Source: Clostridia bacterium
Lineage (GTDB): Bacteria; Bacillota; Clostridia; Oscillospirales; CAG-272
Reading direction: 5' to 3'
DNA: 56,947 nt
Assembly (NCBI GenBank): GCA_017403155.1
Contig: JAFQOP010000006.1
Span: 1 to 56,947, forward strand
Positions 27,676 through 35,850 of this stretch are shown here, piece after piece. The position numbers and the translations under genes were made by a program. Position 1 is the stretch's first letter. Each line of letters begins with the position of its first letter. The notes under the pieces were generated by a model. That model was not told the origin of the DNA. It made no database searches and saw nothing but the letters and a program-made list of their open reading frames with translations.

Positions 27676-29189
27676 CATTTAATTATCAGTCTGCCGAGAG
27701 ATGAGATATCTTCTCCGGCCATTACAGACTCAACAGCGGGATTATCAAGAGAAAGCTTTGCGACGGTCGTAGAATACTTTTTCGCAACAGAAAAGAGTGT
27801 ATCCCCCTCTGAAGGATAATAGACGGTTATGACAGAGCTCTGCCTCTGTACCTCCTCGCCCGTAGCGGAAAGCTCTGAGATGCGTCTAACACTTCCTCTC
27901 TCGCTTTCCTTCAAGGTGCAGAGCAAGCTCGCCCTGAGTACAAGGGTGCCTCCATCAATAATGAAGTCGCATACAGGCTCGCCTCTTGTGCAGCAAAGCT
28001 CGATATTTTCACCTATTTGACTACTTATATTTACATTATGCTCAAAAGGCGCACTAACTCTGATAGGAATATAGCCGATGCTTCTGTCCGCGTTAATTTC
28101 ACACGCTATGGCATTAAACTGCAAAATTCCGCTAATTTTCGCTCCTTCTGCATCCATCCTGCAACCAAAGTCACGCACCTCAGCGCAGAGCCAGACGATG
28201 CTGTGCAAATTATCAGTACCGAGTGTCTCGGCATCTACCTTCTGCTCCACCTTAACATCGGTCACGTGGGAGGCGAGGAAGGTGGAATAGCTAAGCTCCT
28301 CATAGGCTGACGCGGTGCACGCGTCGGTGAGATATGCGTCGGTTACAACCTCGAGAGGCTCGTTTTCTATCGCGTATGCACTCACAAGAACCGTAGCGCT
28401 CGCCAAAAGTATTTTGTCATCTCCGTCCTCGCTGACGTCCACACCGACGTGCTTTACGCAGCCCGTCGCCACAATCGGTGCATCGGGAGAAGTGCCGCCT
28501 ATGCTTACTGTCTCGGCGAATGGAACTGTCTTTGCGATTCTGAAGGGCGGCTGCTCGGGAGTCCTCACTATGGCGAATATAACAAGCTCTCCGCGTATTT
28601 CTACTCCGTTCTCCACTGTCCTTGTCTCAAGTATTTTTATCTCCGCACTCGACGCGATGACCTCAACGTCCTCGCCTGCCATACCCTCAAGTCTCTCTGC
28701 CTCCTCGGCATATTCCCTCTCGAGCTCCTCAGAGTAGATATATCTCTCCGAATTTATCACACGGGTGTCGACCTCGGGACTCGCATCGGAGGAAAAGACG
28801 TCGCCTGCGACCTCGGGCGCGCCCTCCTCCGTTACGGAAAACGTGCCTCTGAGCGCCCCCTTCAGGGCGACCTTTCTCGGTCCGGTTATTCTGACCGAGA
28901 GATTTGCAACTGCTATATCTGCGTCGCACCCGACGTATTTCTCACCGTCGGTCGGAAGGCTGAACGCATAATCACTGCTTGTCGAAAGGGAGGTAAGACG
29001 CCCCTCCGCATCTGCGTAAAGCAGCTCATATTCAACCGAGCCGCCCACGTCCACACTATCTCCCGACAGATACTTTCCGCTTGGCACTACCCGAGCCTTG
29101 CTCGAGAGCAGCTTTTTTATATCCCCCATATAATCGGGCAAAACGTAATCGCACGACGTTTCCACGTCTTTTCTTATCTTTCTGTTCAT
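27675..29189 (-). CDS. sipL: SipL-like spore coat/cortex morphogenesis protein (DUF3794 repeats + LysM)
   Basis: 504-aa protein with repeated DUF3794/SPOCS-type domains over about residues 20-400 and a C-terminal LysM domain (about 450-504, with YPSEGDTLFSVAKKYSTT). This architecture and length match Clostridioides difficile SipL, which binds SpoIVA through LysM at the forespore surface. ATG 29189 follows a perfect GGAGGTGA; the upstream in-frame ATG overlaps that site. A possible SigE-type promoter lies at 29215-29244. The symbol is by architecture, not alignment. Confidence 0.8.
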   Translation of the reverse strand: MNRKIRKDVETSCDYVLPDYMGDIKKLLSSKARVVPSGKYLSGDSVDVGGSVEYELLYADAEGRLTSLSTSSDYAFSLPTDGEKYVGCDADIAVANLSVRITGPRKVALKGALRGTFSVTEEGAPEVAGDVFSSDASPEVDTRVINSERYIYSEELEREYAEEAERLEGMAGEDVEVIASSAEIKILETRTVENGVEIRGELVIFAIVRTPEQPPFRIAKTVPFAETVSIGGTSPDAPIVATGCVKHVGVDVSEDGDDKILLASATVLVSAYAIENEPLEVVTDAYLTDACTASAYEELSYSTFLASHVTDVKVEQKVDAETLGTDNLHSIVWLCAEVRDFGCRMDAEGAKISGILQFNAIACEINADRSIGYIPIRVSAPFEHNVNISSQIGENIELCCTRGEPVCDFIIDGGTLVLRASLLCTLKESERGSVRRISELSATGEEVQRQSSVITVYYPSEGDTLFSVAKKYSTTVAKLSLDNPAVESVMAGEDISSLGRLIIK

Positions 29190-29214
29190 AGTCACCTCCA
29201 TATTTTTTCAGTTA

Positions 29215-29244
29215 ATGATATGAAGGCACACCGAAGGTTATTAC
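29215..29244 (-). promoter_or_regulatory. Possible SigE-type sporulation promoter of sipL
   Basis: Minus strand: CATATCAT (29215-29222) resembles the SigE -10 (CATACAMT). GTAATAAC (29237-29244) lies 14 bp upstream, in the SigE spacing, but only partly matches its -35. The start would be about 18 nt before the ribosome-binding site. Motif match only. Confidence 0.35.
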
Positions 29245-29252
29245 ACAAAACA

Positions 29253-29284
29253 AAAAAGGCATTGCTTTTTTCGCAATGCCCTTT
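29253..29284 (-). terminator. Terminator downstream of hprK and the structured stretch
   Basis: Minus strand: stem GCATTGC / GCAATGC extended by flanking G/C pairs, followed by TTTTTTG. It lies 60 bp before sipL and ends transcripts that come through hprK or start in the gap. Confidence 0.75.
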
Positions 29285-29494
29285 TAAATGCGAGTAGCGT
29301 TCAGCTTTTGATGCAGATTTCGGCTCCCTCGAGCCGAAGCAGCAGTCACCTTCCCCGAGCATACTCGAAAAGGCGGAATATGCGCAAGAAATGCTCAGAT
29401 TTTTAGCAGAATATCACGTTTTCTGCCTGAAGCCGTAGTAATCTACGGCGAACTTGGCAAAAAACGGGGGATTATGCAAAAATATGAGTATTTC
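29285..29494 (-). other. Structured non-coding stretch between hprK and the terminator
   Basis: 210 bp with no credible reading frame but several perfect inverted repeats: 29319-29326 with 29331-29338 (8 bp), 29357-29362 with 29391-29396 (6 bp), a GCAGAA / TTCTGC pair near 29405-29427, and 29432-29438 with 29443-29449 (7 bp). Together with the terminator this could be a long hprK 3' end or an unrecognised small RNA. No known RNA family was matched by eye. Confidence 0.5.
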
Positions 29495-30427
29495 TCACTG
29501 CAGACCCATTGATTCCATCAACCTCTTATTAAATTCCTCGGCTGTATTGTAGCCCATACGCTTCTGGCGGTTGTTCATGGCGGCGACCTCTATTACTACG
29601 GAGAGGTTACGGCCCGGGCAGACGGGGAGGGTTATGCTGGGGACATTGATGCCGAGGATATCTACGGTCTCGCTTTCGAGTCCGAGGCGATCGTACATCT
29701 TGCCCTGCTGCCAGTTTTCAAGATTGATAACAAGGTCTATCTTCTCTGTTTCCTTTACCGCTCCCATACCGAAAAGGCGACGCACGTCGACTATACCGAT
29801 GCCGCGCAGCTCGACGTAATGGCGGATGAGTGCGGGCGCCTGACCTACAAGGGTGGTCGCAGACACTCTTTTGATTTCCACAGCATCGTCGGCAATAAGA
29901 CGGTGACCGCGCTTGACGAGCTCTATTGCCGTCTCACTCTTACCCACTCCGGAGTCACCGAGGAGGAGAATACCCTCACCGTAGACCTCGACGAGAACTC
30001 CGTGACGGGTGATACGGGGGCCGAGCATAACGTTGAGATAGGAGATAAGCGCAGCCATAAACTCGGAGGTGCGCTCGGAGGTGCGGAGGAGGGGCACGTC
30101 ATATTTTTCTGCCGCCTGTGCTGTAGTGGGGTCTATCTCGATGGATGAGGTTACGATAACGCTGACAGGCTTTGAACGGAAGAAGTCCTCCACGCGGCGG
30201 CGGCGCTCCTCGGGCTCAAGCTGGGCGAGGAAAAGGTTCTCAACCTTTCCTATTATCTGGATTCTTGCCTGCTCATAATGGTCGTAGAAGCCGACGAACT
30301 GAAGTCCCGGTCGGTTTACGCGGGAGCATGTTATCTCTATATCGTCGGGGAGCTTGGGCAGATATATGGCTTCGAGCGAAAATTTTTCTATCACCTTAGT
30401 GAGAGACACGGTGTTTTTTTCTTCCAT
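29495..30427 (-). CDS. hprK: HPr kinase/phosphorylase
   Basis: 310-aa bifunctional enzyme that phosphorylates and dephosphorylates HPr at a serine, the sensor of CcpA-type carbon catabolite control in Firmicutes. The Walker A motif is LLGDSGVGKSETAIEL; the family signature YVELRGIGIVDVRRLFG follows. Full normal length. It has its own promoter at 30459-30487. It implies that the glycoside genes nearby may be under catabolite control, although no cre site was identified. Confidence 0.97.
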   Translation of the reverse strand: MEEKNTVSLTKVIEKFSLEAIYLPKLPDDIEITCSRVNRPGLQFVGFYDHYEQARIQIIGKVENLFLAQLEPEERRRRVEDFFRSKPVSVIVTSSIEIDPTTAQAAEKYDVPLLRTSERTSEFMAALISYLNVMLGPRITRHGVLVEVYGEGILLLGDSGVGKSETAIELVKRGHRLIADDAVEIKRVSATTLVGQAPALIRHYVELRGIGIVDVRRLFGMGAVKETEKIDLVINLENWQQGKMYDRLGLESETVDILGINVPSITLPVCPGRNLSVVIEVAAMNNRQKRMGYNTAEEFNKRLMESMGLQ

Positions 30428-30458
30428 CTTGGCACCTCTTTTTCTTTTTTACAATGGT

Positions 30459-30487
30459 ATTGTAGCACAAGAGCGCGCGAATTGCAA
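30459..30487 (-). promoter_or_regulatory. Sigma-A promoter of hprK
   Basis: Minus strand: -35 TTGCAA (30482-30487), 17-bp spacer, -10 TACAAT (30459-30464), about 30 bp before the start codon. Confidence 0.7.
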
Positions 30488-30527
30488 ACATTTTCTTAAT
30501 TTTTTATTCTCTTTATTTTAAAATATA

Positions 30528-30556
30528 TTGATTTTTATATTATTTTCTGTTAGAAT
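30528..30556 (+). promoter_or_regulatory. Sigma-A promoter of the lipoprotein gene
   Basis: -35 TTGATT (30528-30533), 17-bp spacer, -10 TAGAAT (30551-30556), 31 bp before the ATG at 30588. It is divergent from the hprK promoter. Confidence 0.7.
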
Positions 30557-30587
30557 AGTGAAAGTTTGAAGAAGAGAGGGATCTGTT

Positions 30588-31664
30588 ATGAAAAAAATAA
30601 GTGCACTCTTTCTATTGCTGGTGACGGTGCTGACGCTTGTCGGATGCTCGGATTACAAGCCCGTCAAGAGCTCGGACGAAGAGGCAGAAACTGCGCTCAC
30701 TATCTCCTACGACGGTGAGAGATACGAGGTGCCCTATGAGCTATATCGCTTCTTTTTTCTCAACTACAAGTCAAAAATAGACGGAGGGGACGCCTCGGTA
30801 TGGTCGGGCAAGGAAAGGGAGCGCTATATCAACGATATCGATGAGCTTATCTACTCTGCCATTGCGGAGATATACGCGGTGTTTCACCTTTGCCTCAAGG
30901 CGGATATCGACCCTCATTCAAGACTTGTCAACGATACCATTGAAACCTATATTGCAGCAAGCGTAGAGGGCGGAACGGTGGACGGAATGATATTTGAGGG
31001 GCACGGCGGCGATTACGACAGATATCTTGCCAGCCTCAAGGAAAGAAATATGAACTACTCGGTTCAGGAAATCCTCTTCCGCTATGCGATATGCTCCGAG
31101 CTGCTTGACCGCGAGTTTGACTCCGAGATAAGCTACACCAATGATGAGATCGAGGACTTCTATTACAGCAACGAGTGTGCAAGAGTAATCCAGTGCTACT
31201 TCAGGCATCTCACCGAGGACGAAAAGGAGCTTTACCCCATCGAGGTAATAGAGGGCATCCGCGAGGGCATGGTGGCAAATGCAGGAAGCGAGGAGGCAAT
31301 ATGCGACTACGTCCTTGCTAACACTAACTTTCTCGATGAGATACGCGACGGTGTTATCATATCAAGATACAGCCTCGACAGGACCCACTACGGAGCGCTT
31401 ACAGATGCGGCTCTGTCGCTGAAGAGCGGAGAGGTCAGCCGGACCGTCAAGGTTGTCACAGACGGCATTGTAGGCTACTATATTCTTTATAGAGCGGCAA
31501 AATCCACCGACCATCTCGAGAGCTGCTACGATGATGTTGAGACAACTTACATACAGAACGAGATAGGAAAGAGGCTTTACACAGCGGCAGAGGGAATTCT
31601 CTCAAATATCCAAAAGACCGCGGCGCTCACAGAGCGCGATTACGCGGCAATATCAATGGGGTAA
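30588..31664 (+). CDS. PrsA/SurA-like lipoprotein (putative peptidyl-prolyl isomerase)
   Basis: 358-aa exported lipoprotein. The signal peptide MKKISALFLLLVTVLTLVGC ends in a lipobox whose Cys20 would be lipidated. The body is helical and Glu/Asp-rich, like the SurA/PrsA N-terminal domain. Near the C-terminus, LKSGEVSRTVKVVTDGIVGYYI resembles a parvulin active-site segment. A role in folding secreted proteins is likely but unproven, because the parvulin domain looks divergent. The orphan gene at 31668 follows 3 bp later. Confidence 0.7.
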   Translation: MKKISALFLLLVTVLTLVGCSDYKPVKSSDEEAETALTISYDGERYEVPYELYRFFFLNYKSKIDGGDASVWSGKERERYINDIDELIYSAIAEIYAVFHLCLKADIDPHSRLVNDTIETYIAASVEGGTVDGMIFEGHGGDYDRYLASLKERNMNYSVQEILFRYAICSELLDREFDSEISYTNDEIEDFYYSNECARVIQCYFRHLTEDEKELYPIEVIEGIREGMVANAGSEEAICDYVLANTNFLDEIRDGVIISRYSLDRTHYGALTDAALSLKSGEVSRTVKVVTDGIVGYYILYRAAKSTDHLESCYDDVETTYIQNEIGKRLYTAAEGILSNIQKTAALTERDYAAISMG

Positions 31665-31667
31665 GCT

Positions 31668-32147
31668 ATGCTGAAGGATGGCGAACGACATTACAGAATA
31701 ACGAGCGTCGGTCCCGACAAGATAAAGAAGGAGCGCATGCACGTGCTCGACTTTACGGTATCGGTCACCGATTTTCTGAACGAGCACTTCAGAGGTGCTA
31801 TGAGCGTATACGTCGAGGGTATGCCCTTTGGCTACGCGGAGGTGAGCCCCGACGGGCTTGCCTACTTCATAAAGCTCTTGCTTATTGAAATTCTCGGTGA
31901 GCATATGCTGCACGCATCCATCACCTGCTCTCAACGGCAGATACGCATAGACGTGAATGCAGGAGGGCGGACACTGGAGCTTGACTGGGCGTTGCATATA
32001 GCAGAAAAATCCGGATTTTCGCTTACTGACGAGGGGGACGGAAAATACGTCCTCACCGCGCCCGTCATACCCGAGAGGCGCCCAAGCGTCTATGCTCACT
32101 CGCGCCGAGAGTTCTATTTCAGAATGCGTGATGTCTTTTTGTTATGA
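31668..32147 (+). CDS. Unknown protein co-transcribed with the lipoprotein
   Basis: 159-aa soluble protein, family not recognised. It has no signal peptide or membrane segment. A central segment (LLLIEILGEHMLHASITCSQ) faintly recalls the fold of histidine-kinase-type ATPase domains, but the N, G1 and G2 boxes are absent. It starts 3 bp after the lipoprotein gene, so it is in the same operon. The stop codon lies 4 bp before ARG box 1. Confidence 0.6.
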   Translation: MLKDGERHYRITSVGPDKIKKERMHVLDFTVSVTDFLNEHFRGAMSVYVEGMPFGYAEVSPDGLAYFIKLLLIEILGEHMLHASITCSQRQIRIDVNAGGRTLELDWALHIAEKSGFSLTDEGDGKYVLTAPVIPERRPSVYAHSRREFYFRMRDVFLL

Positions 32148-32150
32148 ATA

Positions 32151-32168
32151 AATGAATAAATATTCGCT
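32151..32168 (+). promoter_or_regulatory. ARG box 1 (ArgR operator)
   Basis: AATGAATAAATATTCGCT matches the ArgR/AhrC consensus WNTGAATWWWWATTCANW with one mismatch. It lies upstream of the argG promoter, centred 42 bp (four helical turns) from ARG box 2. Confidence 0.7.
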
Positions 32169-32192
32169 GATGCTGAAAATTTATTGCAATTT

Positions 32193-32210
32193 TGTGAAAA
32201 AATATTCATT
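32193..32210 (+). promoter_or_regulatory. ARG box 2 (ArgR operator)
   Basis: TGTGAAAAAATATTCATT matches the ArgR consensus with one mismatch. It ends 7 bp before the -35 hexamer of argG, so arginine-bound ArgR could occlude the polymerase. Confidence 0.75.
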
Positions 32211-32217
32211 TTACCTA

Positions 32218-32246
32218 TTGACATTTTGCATACGAGGGTATAAAAT
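32218..32246 (+). promoter_or_regulatory. Sigma-A promoter of the arg operon
   Basis: -35 TTGACA (32218-32223), 17-bp spacer, -10 TAAAAT (32241-32246). Start expected near 32253; GGAGG (32274-32278) precedes argG. Confidence 0.85.
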
Positions 32247-32287
32247 AATAAAGTAATTTTTAACAACCGTTTTGGAGGAACGAAAAA

Positions 32288-33514
32288 ATGAATAAGAATT
32301 CAATCAAAAAAGTAGTACTTGCATACTCGGGAGGACTTGACACGTCCATCATCATTCCGTGGCTCAAGGAAAACTACAACAACTGCGAGGTTATCGCCGT
32401 ATCGGGTAACGTAGGTCAGGCAGACGAGCTTGACGGTCTGGAGGAAAAGGCGCTCAAGACGGGCGCATCCAAGCTCTACATCGAGGACCTCACCGACGAG
32501 TTTGTCGACGAGTACATAATTCCCACCGTTAAGGCAGGCGCGCTCTACGAGGACTATATGCTCGGCACCTCCTTCGCGCGTCCCATCATTGCTAAAAGAA
32601 TAGTAGAGATTGCACTCGCAGAGGGTGCTGATGCAATCTGCCACGGCTGTACCGGTAAGGGCAACGACCAGGTTCGCTTTGAGCTTGCTATCAAGGCATT
32701 CGCACCCGATATGCCCGTCATCGCCCCCTGGCGCGAGTGGGACATCAAGTCCCGCGAGGAGGAAATTGACTACGCAGAGGCACACAATATTCCCCTCAAG
32801 ATAAACCGCGAAACCAACTACTCCAAGGATAAGAACCTCTGGCACCTCAGCCACGAGGGTCTGGACCTCGAGGATGCAGGCAACGAGCCCATGTATGAGA
32901 AGGAGGGCTTCCTTGAAATGGGCGTATCTCCTCTCCAGGCTCCCGACACCCCCACCTACATCACCCTCGACTTCGAGGCAGGCGTGCCCGTAGCCTTCAA
33001 CGGAGAGAAGATGAGTGCCAAAGAGATTATCCTCGCCCTCAACAAGGTCGGCGGTGCAAACGGCATCGGTCTGCTCGACATCGTGGAGAACCGTCTTGTC
33101 GGCATGAAGTGCCGCGGCGTGTATGAGACTCCCGGCGGAACTATACTCTACTTTGCACACAACTATCTTGAAACAATCTGTCTTGACAAGATGACCATGC
33201 ACGAAAAGCAGAAGCTCGCTATCACCTTTGCCGAGCTCGTTTACAACGGTCAGTGGTACACTCCCCTTCGCGAGGCACTCTCCGCTTTTGTTGACTCCAC
33301 CCAGAAGAACGTAACGGGCAAGGTAAGGCTCAAGCTCTACAAGGGCAATATCATTAAGGCAGGCGTATGGAGCGACTACTCCCTCTACTCCGAGGAGATT
33401 GCTACCTTCGGAGAGGACGATGTTTACAACCAGGCTGACAGTGCAGGCTTCATCAACCTTTTCGGCCTTCCCATCAAGGTGCAGGCGCAGGTTAACGCAA
33501 GAAACAAGAAATAA
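32288..33514 (+). CDS. argG: Argininosuccinate synthase
   Basis: 408-aa enzyme joining citrulline and aspartate with ATP, the seventh step of arginine synthesis. The N-type ATP pyrophosphatase loop is [11 protein letters not shown] near the N-terminus; [13 protein letters not shown] and [20 protein letters not shown] are signatures. First gene of the arg operon, with ARG boxes at its promoter. Confidence 0.98.
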   Translation: MNKNSIKKVVLAYSGGLDTSIIIPWLKENYNNCEVIAVSGNVGQADELDGLEEKALKTGASKLYIEDLTDEFVDEYIIPTVKAGALYEDYMLGTSFARPIIAKRIVEIALAEGADAICHGCTGKGNDQVRFELAIKAFAPDMPVIAPWREWDIKSREEEIDYAEAHNIPLKINRETNYSKDKNLWHLSHEGLDLEDAGNEPMYEKEGFLEMGVSPLQAPDTPTYITLDFEAGVPVAFNGEKMSAKEIILALNKVGGANGIGLLDIVENRLVGMKCRGVYETPGGTILYFAHNYLETICLDKMTMHEKQKLAITFAELVYNGQWYTPLREALSAFVDSTQKNVTGKVRLKLYKGNIIKAGVWSDYSLYSEEIATFGEDDVYNQADSAGFINLFGLPIKVQAQVNARNKK

Positions 33515-33542
33515 TAGCAAATAATTTTTAAGGATTTCAGTT

Positions 33543-34916
33543 ATGGAAAAGATGTGGGCAGGCAGGTTTCTGAAGGCGCTCGACAAAACGGCAGACGGCT
33601 TCAACTCCTCCATTCACTTTGATAAAAGGCTCTATCGCCACGACATTACGGGCTCGCTCGCACACGCGGCAATGCTCCACGAGGTGGGCATCCTCACCGC
33701 ACAGGAGCTCTCCCTTATAACCGAGGGGCTGGGCAAAATACTTGACGAGCTCGAGGAGGGCACGCTTACCTTCGACGAGGATGCCGAGGATATACATATG
33801 TTTGTCGAGGCGGAGCTTACCAAGAGAATAGGCGACGCAGGCAAGAAGCTGCACACAGCGAGAAGCCGCAACGACCAGGTTGCGCTCGACCTGCGCCTCT
33901 ATATGCGAGACGAGGCGAGTGAGGTCTGCGGACTGCTTCGCTCTCTTATAGAATCACTGCTCTACGTTGCCGAGGCAAACCGCGAGACTATCATGCCCGG
34001 ATACACTCACCTGCAGAGAGCTCAGCCAATAACCTTCGCCCACCATCTTATGGCATACTGCATGATGTTTACCCGTGATATAACGAGAATAGAGGATGCT
34101 GTACGGAGAATGAACTATTCCCCGCTTGGCTCCTCTGCTCTCGCGGGTACGACCCACCCCATCGACCGCGATGCGGTTGCCGAGGCACTCGGCTTTGACG
34201 GGGTGAGCATGAACTCGATAGACGGAGTCTCCGACAGAGACTACTGCGTCGAGCTTGAGGCGGCATTCTCGCTCATAATGACACATCTCTCCCGCCTATC
34301 CGAGGAAATCATCCTCTGGTCGAGCTGGGAATTCAAGTTTGTCGAGTTGGATGACGCATACACCACCGGCTCGTCGATAATGCCGCAGAAGAAGAACCCC
34401 GATATGGCGGAGCTTGTGCGCGGCAAGTGCGGCAGAGTCTACGGCGACCTTATGGCAACGCTCACGGTGCTCAAGGGCATCCCTCTGGCATACAACAAGG
34501 ATATGCAGGAGGACAAGGAGGCAATCTTCGACGCAACCGACACGGTAAAGAAGTGCCTCGAGGTCTTTATCCCCATGATAAGGACAATGACACCTATAAA
34601 AGAGAATATGTATGCCGCGTGTAAGCGCGGATTTATAAATGCGACCGACCTCGCCGACTACCTCACCCGTCGCGGTATGCCCTTCAGGACTGCGTACAAA
34701 ACGGTGGGCACCCTTGTCGCAAGGTGCGTCGGAGAGGGCAAGACCCTCGACGAGATATCCCTCGCAGAATACAAAGAGCTCTCACCCCTCTTTGAGGAGG
34801 ACCTGTACGATGAGATCTCACTTGAGAATTGCGTCAGAAAGAGAGTCTCCAAGGGAGGCACGGGCTTTGCCTCGCTTGACGGTCAGATAGAATACGTCAG
34901 AGGTTTTTTGAAATGA
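33543..34916 (+). CDS. argH: Argininosuccinate lyase
   Basis: 457-aa enzyme splitting argininosuccinate into arginine and fumarate. TARSRNDQVALDLRLYMRD and the fumarase-superfamily signature GSSIMPQKKNP are present. 28 bp after argG; the end overlaps argC by 4 nt (ATGA), coupling their translation. Confidence 0.98.
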   Translation: MEKMWAGRFLKALDKTADGFNSSIHFDKRLYRHDITGSLAHAAMLHEVGILTAQELSLITEGLGKILDELEEGTLTFDEDAEDIHMFVEAELTKRIGDAGKKLHTARSRNDQVALDLRLYMRDEASEVCGLLRSLIESLLYVAEANRETIMPGYTHLQRAQPITFAHHLMAYCMMFTRDITRIEDAVRRMNYSPLGSSALAGTTHPIDRDAVAEALGFDGVSMNSIDGVSDRDYCVELEAAFSLIMTHLSRLSEEIILWSSWEFKFVELDDAYTTGSSIMPQKKNPDMAELVRGKCGRVYGDLMATLTVLKGIPLAYNKDMQEDKEAIFDATDTVKKCLEVFIPMIRTMTPIKENMYAACKRGFINATDLADYLTRRGMPFRTAYKTVGTLVARCVGEGKTLDEISLAEYKELSPLFEEDLYDEISLENCVRKRVSKGGTGFASLDGQIEYVRGFLK

Positions 34917-35836
34917 AGAAGATATTTATAGACGGCAAGGCAGGCACCACGGGTCTGCGCATCGAGGAGAGGCTCTCGGGTCGCGACGACGTTGAGATTG
35001 TTTCCCTCCCCGACGAGCTGCGCAAGGACACCGAGGCAAGACGGGAGATTATCAACTCGTCGGACATCGTTTTCCTCTGTCTGCCCGACGACGCTGCACG
35101 CGAGGCGGTCTCGCTCATAAAAAATGAGCACGTTACGGTCATTGATGCCTCGACCGCGCACCGCACCAATCCCGCGTGGGCATACGGCTTTCCCGAGCTG
35201 GACGAGAGCTTTGAGGAAAAGATAAGAACGAGCAACCGTATTGCCGTGCCCGGCTGTCACGCCAGCGGCTTTATCGCGCTTGTATATCCGCTCATCAAGG
35301 CGGGCATCATCAGTAAGACGGCACATCTGTGCGCGCACTCGCTCACAGGATACAGCGGCGGCGGAAAAAAGATGATTGCCGAGTATGAGGCAGCCGAAAG
35401 ACCTGAACTTCTCGAAGCACCGAGACAGTACGGTATCACCCAGATGCATAAGCATCTGCCCGAAATGAAGGCAATAACGGGGCTCGAGTGCGAGCCGCAC
35501 TTTTCTCCCATTGTATCGAGCTTTTACTCGGGAATGGAGGTAACTGTTCCCCTCTTTGCGAGCGATATCCACGGTACAGCGGAGGACATCAGAAGAATCT
35601 ACCGCGAGCGCTATGCATCGGATATTATCCGCTACTGTGAGGATAGCGAGGGGGGCTTCCTTTCCGCCGCTGCATACTCAGGGCTTGACAGCATGGGCAT
35701 CGGAGTATACGGCAACGACGAGCGAATCCTGCTTGTGGCAAGATATGACAACCTGGGCAAGGGCGCCTCGGGCGCGGCAGTTGAGTGTCTCAACGTAAAA
35801 CTCGGCTGTGATAAGACGAAAACACTTTCTTTGTAA
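34913..35836 (+). CDS. argC: N-acetyl-gamma-glutamyl-phosphate reductase, short (type 2) form
   Basis: 307-aa NADPH-dependent reductase, third step of the acetylated route. The N-terminal Rossmann motif is DGKAGTTGLRI; the catalytic Cys is in VPGCHASGF. Length and the GKAGTTG start match the type 2 enzymes best known from Proteobacteria rather than the 340-aa type 1 common in Firmicutes. It overlaps argH by 4 nt. Confidence 0.93.
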   Translation: MKKIFIDGKAGTTGLRIEERLSGRDDVEIVSLPDELRKDTEARREIINSSDIVFLCLPDDAAREAVSLIKNEHVTVIDASTAHRTNPAWAYGFPELDESFEEKIRTSNRIAVPGCHASGFIALVYPLIKAGIISKTAHLCAHSLTGYSGGGKKMIAEYEAAERPELLEAPRQYGITQMHKHLPEMKAITGLECEPHFSPIVSSFYSGMEVTVPLFASDIHGTAEDIRRIYRERYASDIIRYCEDSEGGFLSAAAYSGLDSMGIGVYGNDERILLVARYDNLGKGASGAAVECLNVKLGCDKTKTLSL

Positions 35837-35850
35837 TATAGAGGACAGAT

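Noticed and set aside
32300-33613. 437-aa open frame on the minus strand opposite argG and the start of argH
   Set aside because: Antisense to highly conserved argG; no domain and no start signals.
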